NCBI RefSeq assembly: GCF_000744815.1
Contig: NZ_JQMQ01000004.1
Span: forward strand, 434,001-498,000
From: Phaeacidiphilus oryzae TH49
GTDB lineage: Bacteria; Actinomycetota; Actinomycetes; Streptomycetales; Streptomycetaceae
DNA: 64,000 nucleotides
Direction: 5' to 3'
The stretch's first letter is position 1, and every line of letters starts with the position of its first letter. Positions 56,308 through 64,000 of the stretch are shown here, in pieces. The notes beneath the pieces are model-generated. The model ran no database searches. It was not told where the DNA came from and saw only the letters and a program-made list of their open reading frames with translations. The translations under genes and the position numbers were made by a program.

Positions 56308-58130
56308 GCACCGGCATCACCGGATCCGGAGGGTCCGCGCACGGCGGCGGCCTGGGCGCGCGCCTCGCGCTGCGCTCGGCCCGCCACCGGGGCACGCCCC
56401 CCGGCCCGAACTACAAGTGGGTGGCACTGTCCAACACCACCCTGGGTGTCCTGATCGCCACGATGGACGCCTCCATCGTGATCATCTCGCTGCCGGCGAT
56501 CTTCCGCGGGATCGGGCTCGACCCGCTGGCCCCCGGCAACATCGGCTATCTGCTGTGGATGATTTTGGGCTATCTGCTGGTCTCGGCCGTGCTGGTGGTG
56601 GTCCTCGGCCGGCTCGGCGACATGTTCGGCCGGGTCAGGATCTACAACCTGGGCTTCTTCATCTTCGCCTGCGCCTCGGTGGCCCTCTCCCTGGACCCGC
56701 TGAAGGCCGGCGCGGGGGCGCTGTGGCTGATCCTCTGGCGGATCGTGCAGGCCTTCGGCGGCTCCATGCTGACCGCCAACTCGGCCGCCATCCTCACCGA
56801 CGCCTTCCCGGCCCGGCAGCGCGGAATGGCCCTCGGTATCAACCAGATCACCGCGCTGGCCGGGCAGTTCCTCGGCCTGCTGGCCGGCGGGCTGCTGGCC
56901 GCGGTGGACTGGCGTGCGGTCTTCTGGGTGAGCGTTCCGGTCAGCGTCACCGGCACCGTCTGGTCCTATCTCAGCCTGCGGGAGACGGCCGCGGGCCGCC
57001 GCGGCCGGATCGACTGGATGGGCAACCTCACCTTCGCCGCCGGCGCCGGCATCCTGCTGGCCGGCATCACCTACGGCATCCAGCCGTACGGCGGCAGCGC
57101 CACCGGCTGGGGCAACCCCAAGGTGCTGACCGGGCTGTTCGGCGGCATCGCGCTGCTGCTGCTGTTCTGCTTCATCGAGACCCGGCGGGCCGAGCCCATG
57201 TTCCACCTCGGCCTCTTCAGGATCCGGGCCTTCGCCGCGGGCAACCTCGCCGCGCTCCTCACCGCGATCGCCCGGGGCGGGCTGCAGTTCATGCTGATCA
57301 TCTGGCTGCAGGGGATCTGGCTGCCGCTGCACGGCTACGCGTTCGAGGACACCCCGCTGTGGGCGGGGATCTTCATGCTGCCGCTCACCGCGGGCTTCCT
57401 GGTCGCCGGCCCGGTCTCCGGCTACCTCTCCGACCGGTTCGGCGCCCGGCTGTTCTCCACCACCGGACTGATCGTGGTGGCCGCCTCCTTCCTCGGACTC
57501 CTCACGCTGCCGGTCGACTTCTCCTACGGGGTCTTCGCGCTTCTGCTGCTGCTCAACGGCATCGGGCAGGGGATGTTCTCCTCGCCCAACACCTCCTCGA
57601 TCATGGGCAGCGTGCCGGCCGAGTACCGGGGCGTCGCCTCCGGCATGCGCTCGACGTTCCAGAACTCCGGTACCGCGCTGTCCATCGGGGTCTTCTTCTC
57701 GCTGATGGTCTCCGGACTCGCGTCCTCCCTGCCGAAGGCGCTGAGCAGCGGGCTCACCGCGCACGGCGTCCCGCCCGCGGCCGCCGCCCACGCCGCCTCG
57801 CTGCCGCCGGTGAGCACCCTGTTCGCCACCTTCCTCGGCAACAACCCGATCGAGCACCTCCTCTCCTCCGGCGGGACGCTGGACCGGCTGACGCAGGCCC
57901 AGCGCTCGGCGCTGACCGGGCACCGGTTCTTCCCCGAGCTGGTCTCCGGGCCCTTCCACCACGGCCTGACCATCGTCTTCTCGGTGGCCGCCGGGATGGC
58001 GCTGGTCTCCGCCGTCGCCTCGGCGCTGCGTGGTACCCACCGGCCCGCCGAGCCGTCACCCAGCCCCCCGAACCGTCCGCGGCCGGTCGCCGAGCAGAGG
58101 GAGGCGACCCGGCGCGGCGACGGAGTGTAA
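56304..58130 (+). CDS. MFS transporter, DHA2 family (14 helices)
   Basis: A 608-residue exporter. The first helix has TLGVLIATMDASIVIISLPAIF (motif D-like), motif A is LGRLGDMFGRVRIYNLGF, and the WRAVFWVSVPVSV region follows helix 6. The usual DHA2 hydrophobic pattern with an extracytoplasmic insertion before the last helix closes it. The start GTG overlaps the MarR stop, so it is co-translated with its likely repressor. A multidrug or secondary-metabolite efflux role is suggested. Confidence 0.87.
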   Translation: MSTGITGSGGSAHGGGLGARLALRSARHRGTPPGPNYKWVALSNTTLGVLIATMDASIVIISLPAIFRGIGLDPLAPGNIGYLLWMILGYLLVSAVLVVVLGRLGDMFGRVRIYNLGFFIFACASVALSLDPLKAGAGALWLILWRIVQAFGGSMLTANSAAILTDAFPARQRGMALGINQITALAGQFLGLLAGGLLAAVDWRAVFWVSVPVSVTGTVWSYLSLRETAAGRRGRIDWMGNLTFAAGAGILLAGITYGIQPYGGSATGWGNPKVLTGLFGGIALLLLFCFIETRRAEPMFHLGLFRIRAFAAGNLAALLTAIARGGLQFMLIIWLQGIWLPLHGYAFEDTPLWAGIFMLPLTAGFLVAGPVSGYLSDRFGARLFSTTGLIVVAASFLGLLTLPVDFSYGVFALLLLLNGIGQGMFSSPNTSSIMGSVPAEYRGVASGMRSTFQNSGTALSIGVFFSLMVSGLASSLPKALSSGLTAHGVPPAAAAHAASLPPVSTLFATFLGNNPIEHLLSSGGTLDRLTQAQRSALTGHRFFPELVSGPFHHGLTIVFSVAAGMALVSAVASALRGTHRPAEPSPSPPNRPRPVAEQREATRRGDGV

Positions 58131-58178
58131 GGCTCCGCCCGGTGCCGCTGACACCTCGTCCTCTGGTCCGGCGGCGGC

Positions 58179-58225
58179 ATCCGCGCGAGGCTTGCGCCTC
58201 GAACGCGGAACACCGCCGCGCGGAT
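58179..58225 (+). other. structured leader of the APC permease
   Basis: Outer arms ATCCGCGCG (58179-58187) and CGCGCGGAT (58217-58225) and an inner hairpin CGAGGC-TTGC-GCCTCG (58186-58201) can form competing or nested structures, ending 22 bp before the permease start. It could be a terminator of the MFS gene or a regulatory leader. Confidence 0.4.
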
Positions 58226-58247
58226 CACGAGAGAGGTGGACCCGCCC

Positions 58248-59701
58248 ATGACGGCCGACCCCCTGCCCGCCACGACCACCGAGCCGCCCGCGCCCGGCCG
58301 CGGACTCAAGCGCGGCACCCTCGGCCTCGGGGCGCGGTGGTGATGTCGGCCGCGCTGATGGGGCCGGCGGTCTCGGTCTACTTCAATCCCCAACTGGTCG
58401 CCGCCCAGGCGGGATCGGCCACGCCGTTCGTCTTCGTCCTCTCCATGGCGGCCGCGCTGATCGTGGCCAACGGGATCATGGAGATGGCCCGTGAACTGCC
58501 CAGCGCCGGCGCGTTCTACACCTATGTCACGCGCGGGGTGGGCGCCAGGACCGGGTTCGTCACCGGCGGGCTGATGTTCCTCGCCTACGCGCTCCTGGTC
58601 CCCGCCGAGCTGGCACTGATCGGGAGTTACACCCACGACCTGCTGGCACAGCACGGGATCCGGGTCCCCTGGGTGGTGATATCCCTGGTCGCGGCGGCGC
58701 TGATGACGCTGCTCTCGGCCCGGGGGATCGGCGGGTCGATCAAGGTCGCGCTGGTCATGTTCTCCTGCGAGGTGGCGGTGATCCTGCTGCTCAGCGTGAT
58801 CATCGTGGCCAAGGGCGGAGCCCACGGGCTGTCCGCGACCCCGCTGCTGCCCACCAGCTCCACCAAGGGCCTGAGCGGCATCGCCCTCGGCATGGTCTAC
58901 GGCGTCCTGTCCTTCGTCGGCTTCGAGGCGGCGGCCACCCTGGGGGAGGAGACCCGCAACCCGCGGCGGAACATCCCGCGCGGGCTGGTCTACGCGGTCG
59001 TCCTGGTCGGCGCCATCTACCTGTTCTGCACCTACGCCGAGACCGTCGGCTTCGGGACCTCCGACGGCGCCATGGCGCAGCTGGCGGCGGACGCGGCCCC
59101 CTTCACCACCCTCGGCCACGCCTACGCGCCCTGGATGGACCTCCTCATCGGCCTGGCCGGGGTCTCCAGCATCTTCGCCGTCACCGTCAACTCCAACAAC
59201 GGCATCGTCCGGATCCTCTACGCGATGGGCCGGGAGGGGATGCTGCCCCGCCGACTCGCCGTGGTCAGCCCCCGGTTGGGCACCCCCGCGTTCGCGGTGT
59301 ACGTGCAGGCCGCCTTCGCCGTGCTGGTGACCGTGGCCATGGGCTTCTGGGTGGGGCCCTTCACCACCTACGCCTACCTCGGCGCCGTGCTGACCTTCGC
59401 CATCATCCCGGTCTACTGGCTGACCAACGTCGCCTGCATGCGGTTCTTCCGCAAGCAGCACCCCGAGCAGTTCAGGCCGCTGCGGCACGTCGTCCTGCCG
59501 GTGCTGGCGATCGTGCTGATGGTGATCCCCGTCTACGGCAGCGTCTGGCCGGTGCCGGCCGCCCCGTACGACTGGTTCCCGTACGCGGTGCTGGGCTGCA
59601 TCGCGCTGCTGGCCGCCGTCGCCGCGGGACTCGGCCGGCGGCGCCCCGAACTGCTCCGCCGGGCGGGCGAGGTGCTGGCCGGGGTGGACGAGAGCGCCTG
59701 A
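58248..59701 (+). pseudogene. APC-family amino acid permease, frameshift near the start
   Basis: From ATG 58248 (GAGAGAGG upstream) about 31 codons read to LKRGTLGLG and then a stop at 58341. The next frame continues with VVMSAALMGPAVSVYF, typical of APC permeases, and runs intact to 59701. This part has about 12 helices and the family segments ELPSAGAFYTYVTRG, SFVGFEAAATLGEETRNPRR and NSNNGIVRILYAMGREGML. Two extra bases (or one missing) in ggggcgcggtgg separate the halves. Translation could start at ATG 58343, but that would lose most of helix 1. An assembly error is possible. Confidence 0.8.
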
Positions 59702-59781
59702 GCCGAGCGGAACGTCGTCTACGACTTCTGGTGATCGGCGAGAGTTCGGAACCGAACCATTCCTCTCGATGTCCTGGCAAC

Positions 59782-59810
59782 TGTGAGCTCCCTGTGGGGG
59801 GTGTGAGCTC
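59782..59810. promoter_or_regulatory. TGTGAGCTC direct repeat before the SH3 protein gene
   Basis: TGTGAGCTC occurs at 59782-59790 and 59802-59810, 20 bp apart, upstream of the gene at 59857. A purine-rich gagaga run (about 59822-59845) follows. A candidate activator site. Confidence 0.4.
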
Positions 59811-59856
59811 GGAAGTGCCGAGCGAGAGAGAAGAGAGACAGAGAGTGGGAAACAAC

Positions 59857-60252
59857 ATGCGTGCACTGTCTGCCCGTCGGCTGCTGGCCACCGGGGCGGT
59901 CCTCGCTGTCGCGGGGTCGGGGGCGCTGCTGGCGGCGGTTCCGGCCGGTGCGGCGACCCCGGCGGCGGCGCCTGTGGCGGCGCACTCCGCGCCCGCCGCC
60001 ACGCCGAAGGCGGCCGCCCAGCCGAAGGGCAAGGTGGTGTCCAAGGTGGCACTGTCGGTCAGGTCCGGGGCCTCCACCAGCACCAAGCGGCTGGGCACCG
60101 TCGCGCCCGGGGCGGTCATCGCCCTGCAGTGCAAGGTGGTCGGGCAGAACGTGGACGGCAACCGGCTCTGGTACCGCCTGGGCGCCGGAAAGGCCGGGTA
60201 CGTCAGCGCCCGGTACGTGCAGAACCTCTCCACGGTGCCGTACTGCAAGTGA
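59857..60252 (+). CDS. secreted bacterial SH3-domain protein
   Basis: 131 residues. Signal peptide MRALSARRLLATGAVLAVAG is followed by an Ala/Pro-rich linker. A bacterial SH3 domain (about 65-131: SKVALSVRSGASTSTKRLG, WYRLGAGKAGYVSARYVQN) ends in YCK. The two cysteines of the domain may form a disulfide. Such proteins bind peptidoglycan or act as small secreted cell-wall proteins. GTG 59845 is an alternative start. A strong terminator hairpin follows. Confidence 0.82.
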   Translation: MRALSARRLLATGAVLAVAGSGALLAAVPAGAATPAAAPVAAHSAPAATPKAAAQPKGKVVSKVALSVRSGASTSTKRLGTVAPGAVIALQCKVVGQNVDGNRLWYRLGAGKAGYVSARYVQNLSTVPYCK

Positions 60253-60281
60253 CGCCGGCCGGGACACCGTGAGATGAGTGC

Positions 60282-60325
60282 CGGTGCCGGGGCGGAACCC
60301 CCCGGGGAGTTCCGCCCCGGCACCG
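60282..60325. terminator. strong hairpin after the SH3 protein gene
   Basis: A perfect 17-bp stem (60282-60298 with 60309-60325, core TGCCGGGGCGGAAC) and a 10-nt loop. It lies 30 bp after the stop and 39 bp before the next start. There is no T-tract. Confidence 0.75.
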
Positions 60326-60363
60326 ACCTCGATCAGTGGCGGGCCCAGGGGGATGATGCCGTC

Positions 60364-61476
60364 ATGGATCTCCACGATCAGTACGGGCTGACCCGGGTCG
60401 TCAACGCCAGGGGGCCGTTCACACCGCTCGGGGTCTCGCGCACCGACCCGGAGGTCGCCGCCGCCACGGCGGAGGCGCTCGGCGGGTTCTTCGTCATGGA
60501 CGAGCTGCAGGCGCTGGCGAGCCGCGAGCTGGCCGCCGCCACCGGAGCGGAGGCCGGCACCGTCGTCCACTGCACGGCCTCGGCGATCACCCTGGCGGTC
60601 GCCGCGAGCATGGCCGGCGAGTCCCCGGAGCGGGTGGCCGCCCTGCCGGACACCGCCGGGATGCCCGCCCGGGCGGTGCTGCCGGCCGGGCACGCGGTGG
60701 ACTACGGCCAGCCCATCGTGCAGGCCGTCCGCCTCTCCGGCGCCACGGCCGTCCTCGCCGGCAGCGGTACGGAGTGCACCGCGGAGGACCTCGCGCGGGC
60801 CCTCGACCACCCCGGAACCGCGTGTCTGCTGCTGGTCTCCTCCCGGCTGACCCGCGGCGCCGTCCCCTTCGCGGACGCGGTGGCGGCGGCACATCGCCTC
60901 GGCGTCCCGGTGGTGGTGGACGGCGCGGCCCAGGTGCTGCGGGTCCGCGAACTCCTGGCTACCGGGGCCGATCTGGTACTGGTCAGCGGACAGAAGTACC
61001 TGGGCGCTCCGACCGCGGGCCTGGTCCTCGGCCGGGCCGGGCTGATCGCCGCGGTGCGGGCCCAGGAGAAGGGCATCGGCCGGGGGATGAAGGCGACCAA
61101 GGAGGCGATTCTGGGCGTCCTCGCCGCGCTTCGGCTCAGCCGGGAGGGCAGCGCCGACGATCCGGGAGCCTGGCGGAAGCAGGCCGAGCGGGTGGCCCGG
61201 TTCGCCCAGCGGGCCGCCGAGCTGCCGGGGATCGAGGCGGCCGCCGCCCCCGACCCCACCGGCCTGCCGTTTCCGCGCGTCGGCCTGCGGGTCGACGCCT
61301 CCCGGGCCGGGATGGACGCGAAGGCCCTGGCGGCCGCGCTGAGGAGCGGATCCCCGCAGATCTGGGTGATCGACCAGGACGCGGACCGCGGCCGCCTGCT
61401 GCTTGAGCTCGTGCCCCTGACGGACGCCGAGGTGGAGCTGGTCCTCGCCCGGCTGGCGCTGCTGATCGCGGGCTGA
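60364..61476 (+). CDS. SelA-like PLP-dependent enzyme (D-glucosaminate-6-P ammonia-lyase family)
   Basis: A 370-residue fold-type I PLP protein. RVVNARGPFTPLGVSRTDPEV starts the family pattern. TVVHCTASAITLAVAASMAG contacts the cofactor phosphate, VVVDGAAQVL holds the Asp, and the Lys of VSGQKYLGAPTAG binds PLP. This group includes L-seryl-tRNA(Sec) selenium transferase and DgaE-type lyases; no selenium genes are near. The substrate is unknown. An in-frame ATG at 60274 would run through the terminator hairpin, so 60364 is preferred. Confidence 0.8.
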   Translation: MDLHDQYGLTRVVNARGPFTPLGVSRTDPEVAAATAEALGGFFVMDELQALASRELAAATGAEAGTVVHCTASAITLAVAASMAGESPERVAALPDTAGMPARAVLPAGHAVDYGQPIVQAVRLSGATAVLAGSGTECTAEDLARALDHPGTACLLLVSSRLTRGAVPFADAVAAAHRLGVPVVVDGAAQVLRVRELLATGADLVLVSGQKYLGAPTAGLVLGRAGLIAAVRAQEKGIGRGMKATKEAILGVLAALRLSREGSADDPGAWRKQAERVARFAQRAAELPGIEAAAAPDPTGLPFPRVGLRVDASRAGMDAKALAAALRSGSPQIWVIDQDADRGRLLLELVPLTDAEVELVLARLALLIAG

Positions 61477-61488
61477 CCGCCCGGGACC

Positions 61489-61878
61489 TCAGGCGTCCGG
61501 GCTGCTGCTTGCGTAGGTCCGCAGGCGCTCCACCACCGCCAGCACGACCGCCTGGTCCTCGGGTCGGGTGATCCCGAGGGCGAGGAGCGCCTGACCGGGG
61601 GTGATCTCCGAGGCGGTGCCCCCGGCGGGCAGTCCGTCCTCGCCGCCGCCCGCCCGGCGGGCCATCTCGTCGGCGGTCACCCCCAGGTAGGGCGCCAGCT
61701 TCAGCATGCTCTTGTAGCTGGGGGCGGCCTGGCCGTTGTAGAAGCGGCTGAGTTGGCCGGCGTCCACGCCGGAGATCCGGGCGAGTTCCGCGGTGGCACC
61801 GCGCCGCTCGGGGTCGCGGCCGGCCGCGGCGGCCGTCTCCCGCAGCCAGGTGGCGAAGTCGGTCAGCTCGTCTGCCAT
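61489..61878 (-). CDS. XRE-type HTH regulator
   Basis: A 129-residue protein with a helix-turn-helix of the Cro/XRE type (ELARISGVDAGQLSRFYNGQ, SYKSMLKLAPYLGVTADEMA) at about 30-75. A Gly/Asp-rich linker and a C-terminal helical segment (PGQALLALGITRPEDQAVVL) follow. The target is unknown. It is convergent with the PLP enzyme 12 bp away and divergent from the GH3 gene. Confidence 0.8.
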   Translation of the reverse strand: MADELTDFATWLRETAAAAGRDPERRGATAELARISGVDAGQLSRFYNGQAAPSYKSMLKLAPYLGVTADEMARRAGGGEDGLPAGGTASEITPGQALLALGITRPEDQAVVLAVVERLRTYASSSPDA

Positions 61879-62054
61879 GCCCGGAGACTATCGCGGGCCG
61901 GCTCGGCCCACCCGGGACGGGGCGGCGGCGCGGGCCGTGATGCCGGACGGGTATCCGGGGGTCCGGCGGCGTGGCTCATGGCCGCCCCGGTGCGCGGGCA
62001 GCAGGCTGGGGGGACGCCCGTGACGGAGGAGGAGCGGCGAGGGATGCGAAAGCC

Positions 62055-63278
62055 GTGGTGCGGAGAGGGACGGCGAGCCGGCGGTCGGGCGGTGGCCGCC
62101 GGTCGGGGCCGGCCGCCGGTCGGGCGGTGGCCGTGGCGTTGGCGGTGCTGCTGGCCGGGCCGCTGGCCGCGTCCTGCTCCTCGACCGCCGGGCCGTCCCG
62201 TCCGGCGGCCTCGCCCCGCTCGCGGCCGCCCTCGCCTACGCCGTCACCCTCGCCCCCGAGCGCCAGCCGCGGGCTGACGCCGGCGCAGCTGGTGGGCCAG
62301 CATCTGGTGTACTCCTATCCCGGCGACACGCCCCCGCAGGCGCTGCTGCAGCGGATCCGCGCCGGCGAGGTCGCCGGAGTGATCTTCTTCAAGGAGAACG
62401 TGGCCAGCGCCGCCGGACTGCGCTCGGCGGTGGACCAGCTGCGCCGGGCCCAGCAGGCGAGTCCGGTCCACCGGCCGCTGCTGCTGATGACGGATCAGGA
62501 AGGCGGCCAGGTCCGCCGGGTGCCCGGGGCGCCCGCGTCCTCCGCCAGGATGATCGGGGCCACCGGCAGCACGGCCGCCGCCGCGGCGGCGGGCCGGGAC
62601 GCCGGACGGAATCTGCGCTCCCTCGGGCTCACCGTCAACCTCGCTCCGGTGCTCGACGTCTACCGCAGTCCCGGCGACCTCACGGACCAGGCGCAGCGCT
62701 CGTTCAGCCAGGACCCCGCGGCGGTCGGCGCCATGGGCACCGCGTTCGCCGTCGCTCAGCAGGCCGCCGGGGTCGCCTCGACCGCCAAGCACTTCCCGGG
62801 CCTGGGCGCGGCCGCCGCGGCGGAGAACACCGATCTGCGGCCGGTCACCCTCGACCTGCCCCTGGCGCAGCTGCGGGAGCGGGACGAGGCCCCCTACCGG
62901 CAGGCGATCACGGCCGGTGTGAAGCTGGTGATGCTGAGCTGGGCACGCTATCCGGCGCTGGACGCGGCGCACCCGGCCGGCCTGTCGCCCACCGTGGTCC
63001 GCACCGAGCTGCGCGGTCGGCTCGGCTTCACCGGGGTCACCATCACCGACGCACTGGAGGCCAAGGCCCTGGACCCGGTGGGGCCCACCGGCACCCGGGC
63101 GGTCGCCGCGGCGGGCGCGGGGATGGACCTCCTCCTCTGCTCGGCCCGCGCCGTGGGGCAGGGGGACGCCGCCGCCCAGGCGCTCGGCGCCGCCCTGCGG
63201 GACCACCGGCTCGACCCCGCGGCGTTCCGCGCCTCGGCGGACCGGATCCTGGCGCTGCGGGCGACCCTGGCGGGTTGA
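62055..63278 (+). CDS. GH3 beta-N-acetylhexosaminidase-type lipoprotein
   Basis: About 407 residues. A basic start, hydrophobic stretch and lipobox LAASC mark a lipoprotein; a Ser/Pro-rich linker follows. The GH3 barrel has IFFKENVASA, LLMTDQEGGQVRRVPGAP, STAKHFPGLG (about 243-252) and GVTITDALEAKAL with the likely nucleophile Asp. It resembles NagZ, but the usual GHGxxxxDSH loop is replaced by GLGAAAAAENTD, as in some Streptomyces homologues. GTG 62055 is a guess; in-frame GTG 61971 and 62058 are also possible. It probably trims cell-wall or chitin sugars outside the cell. Confidence 0.78.
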   Translation: MVRRGTASRRSGGGRRSGPAAGRAVAVALAVLLAGPLAASCSSTAGPSRPAASPRSRPPSPTPSPSPPSASRGLTPAQLVGQHLVYSYPGDTPPQALLQRIRAGEVAGVIFFKENVASAAGLRSAVDQLRRAQQASPVHRPLLLMTDQEGGQVRRVPGAPASSARMIGATGSTAAAAAAGRDAGRNLRSLGLTVNLAPVLDVYRSPGDLTDQAQRSFSQDPAAVGAMGTAFAVAQQAAGVASTAKHFPGLGAAAAAENTDLRPVTLDLPLAQLRERDEAPYRQAITAGVKLVMLSWARYPALDAAHPAGLSPTVVRTELRGRLGFTGVTITDALEAKALDPVGPTGTRAVAAAGAGMDLLLCSARAVGQGDAAAQALGAALRDHRLDPAAFRASADRILALRATLAG

Positions 63279-63311
63279 GCGCGGGGCGAGCGGCCCGCGG
63301 CCCGTGGGCGT

Positions 63312-63357
63312 CCCCGGCCGGAGCGGGTCGGCCGGAGGCCGCCCGCCCCGGCCGGGG
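63312..63357. terminator. hairpin between convergent GH3 and lectin genes
   Basis: CCCCGGCCGGAGCGGG (63312-63327) and CCCGCCCCGGCCGGGG (63342-63357) pair over 16 bp with one mismatch, between two stop codons. Likely bidirectional. Confidence 0.6.
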
Positions 63358-63380
63358 GGGGCGTACATGGCGCTGAGCGG

Positions 63381-64000
63381 TCAGCCCAGGGACCACTGCT
63401 GGTTGGTCTGCCCGTTGCAGGTCCACAGCTCGACGCCGGCGCCGTCGGCCGTGGAGGCACCGGTGACGTCGAGGCACAGGCCGGACTGGACGCCGGTCAC
63501 CGTGCCGTCGGCGTTCACCGACCACTGCTGGTTGGTCTGGCCGTTGCACGTCCAGGTCTCGACCTTGGTGCCCGGGGCCGTCTGGTTGTCGTAGGCGTCC
63601 AGGCACAGCCGGCTGCCGGCGAGGTCGACCGTCAGCTGTCCCGAGGAGGTGCGTGTCCAGATCTGGTTCGAGCCGCCGTTGCAGTCCCAGACGTCCACCT
63701 GGGTGCCGGGCGTGGCGGAGCCTCCCGGCACGTCCAGGCACTTGCCCGCCCCGACCGCGTGGAGTTCACCGCTGCCGGCCGTGGTGCCGCCGCTGCCTCC
63801 GGAGACCCGGAACATGACCGTCCCGTGGGCCGGGACGGACGCGCTGATGGTCCCGGTGGTGGTGCTCACCGCTCCCGTCCACAGGTTGGTCAGCGAGTAG
63901 TCGGCGGCGCCGCTCTTCCCGACGGCGGCGGCGGTGGTGGAGATGGTGGCGGGGGAGCCGTTCTCGTTGAACAGCGCCACCGACACGTCCCCGTTGGCCA
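63381..64000 (-). CDS. ricin-B lectin domain end of a secreted glycosidase (N-terminus outside window)
   Basis: The visible 206 residues start inside a beta-sandwich domain (VSVALFNENGSPATIS, SLTNLWTGAVSTTTGTIS, PAHGTVMFRVSGG) typical of the end of GH27 alpha-galactosidases. They continue into a ricin-type beta-trefoil of three repeats with NQIWTRTSSGQL, NQQWSVNADGTV and NQQWSLG, and the Cys pairs GKCLD/DCNGG. The lectin part binds sugars. It is probably a secreted alpha-galactosidase with a carbohydrate-binding module; the catalytic domain lies beyond position 64000. Confidence 0.8.
   Translation of the reverse strand, partial: ANGDVSVALFNENGSPATISTTAAAVGKSGAADYSLTNLWTGAVSTTTGTISASVPAHGTVMFRVSGGSGGTTAGSGELHAVGAGKCLDVPGGSATPGTQVDVWDCNGGSNQIWTRTSSGQLTVDLAGSRLCLDAYDNQTAPGTKVETWTCNGQTNQQWSVNADGTVTGVQSGLCLDVTGASTADGAGVELWTCNGQTNQQWSLG

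Overview
The DNA is very GC-rich, with strong G/C bias at third codon positions, short GGAGG ribosome sites, many ATGA/TGATG gene overlaps, PucR, LAL-type LuxR and DUF7144 proteins, a perfect CebR-type operator and a rare TTA leucine codon. This points to an actinomycete of the Streptomyces/Kitasatospora/Streptacidiphilus type. The species cannot be named from the sequence. No RNA genes, insertion sequences or CRISPR arrays were seen.

Region A (1-19.5 kb) looks like a stress/envelope island: a GH13-GH63-like glycosidase pair, DUF6325 and DUF1269 proteins, a MalT/LAL-type LuxR regulator and a short LuxR regulator, two DUF7144 membrane proteins, a broken lipid kinase, DUF2252, YihY, a nonapeptide-repeat protein followed by an RDD protein, an MFS exporter and a SulP transporter. 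Nearly every transcription unit has a 17-bp inverted repeat, TCACC-N7-GGTGA, upstream of it. I propose this as the operator of an undescribed local regulon; the LAL regulator is the leading candidate to read it, because its half-site resembles the MalT box.

Region B (19.5-37.2 kb) holds an exported GH2 glycosidase, a PucR-type regulator, and a compact operon dnaK-grpE-dnaJ(CbpA type)-cbpM-like-clpB-thioredoxin-UBP zinc finger-CNBD/thioredoxin-reductase-like flavoprotein. A histone-fold DUF1931 gene and an FUSC membrane protein follow. The reductase-like protein lacks the CxxC cysteines. No CIRCE or HAIR heat-shock operator was seen.

Region C (37-47.6 kb) is mixed metabolism: an acidic membrane protein, a frameshifted ApbE with a small partner, enoyl-CoA hydratase, NAD kinase, a GNAT enzyme behind a CebR box, a BCP-type peroxiredoxin, a geranylgeranyl-reductase-family flavoprotein, a TMEM175-like channel, a GT39-like enzyme and a composite gene remnant.

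Region D (47.7-64 kb) includes a zinc-type dehydrogenase and a GAF-PucR regulator divergent from an MHS transporter, tannase/feruloyl-esterase-family enzyme and acyl-CoA ligase, which together suggest use of an aromatic ester. It continues with an SDR remnant, a probably leaderless MarR-MFS operon, a frameshifted APC permease, a secreted SH3 protein, a SelA-like PLP enzyme, an XRE regulator, a GH3 lipoprotein and the end of a ricin-lectin glycosidase.

At least three genes (lipid kinase, ApbE, APC permease) and perhaps a fourth (repeat/RDD) are split by indels in G/C runs. These may be assembly errors rather than true pseudogenes.
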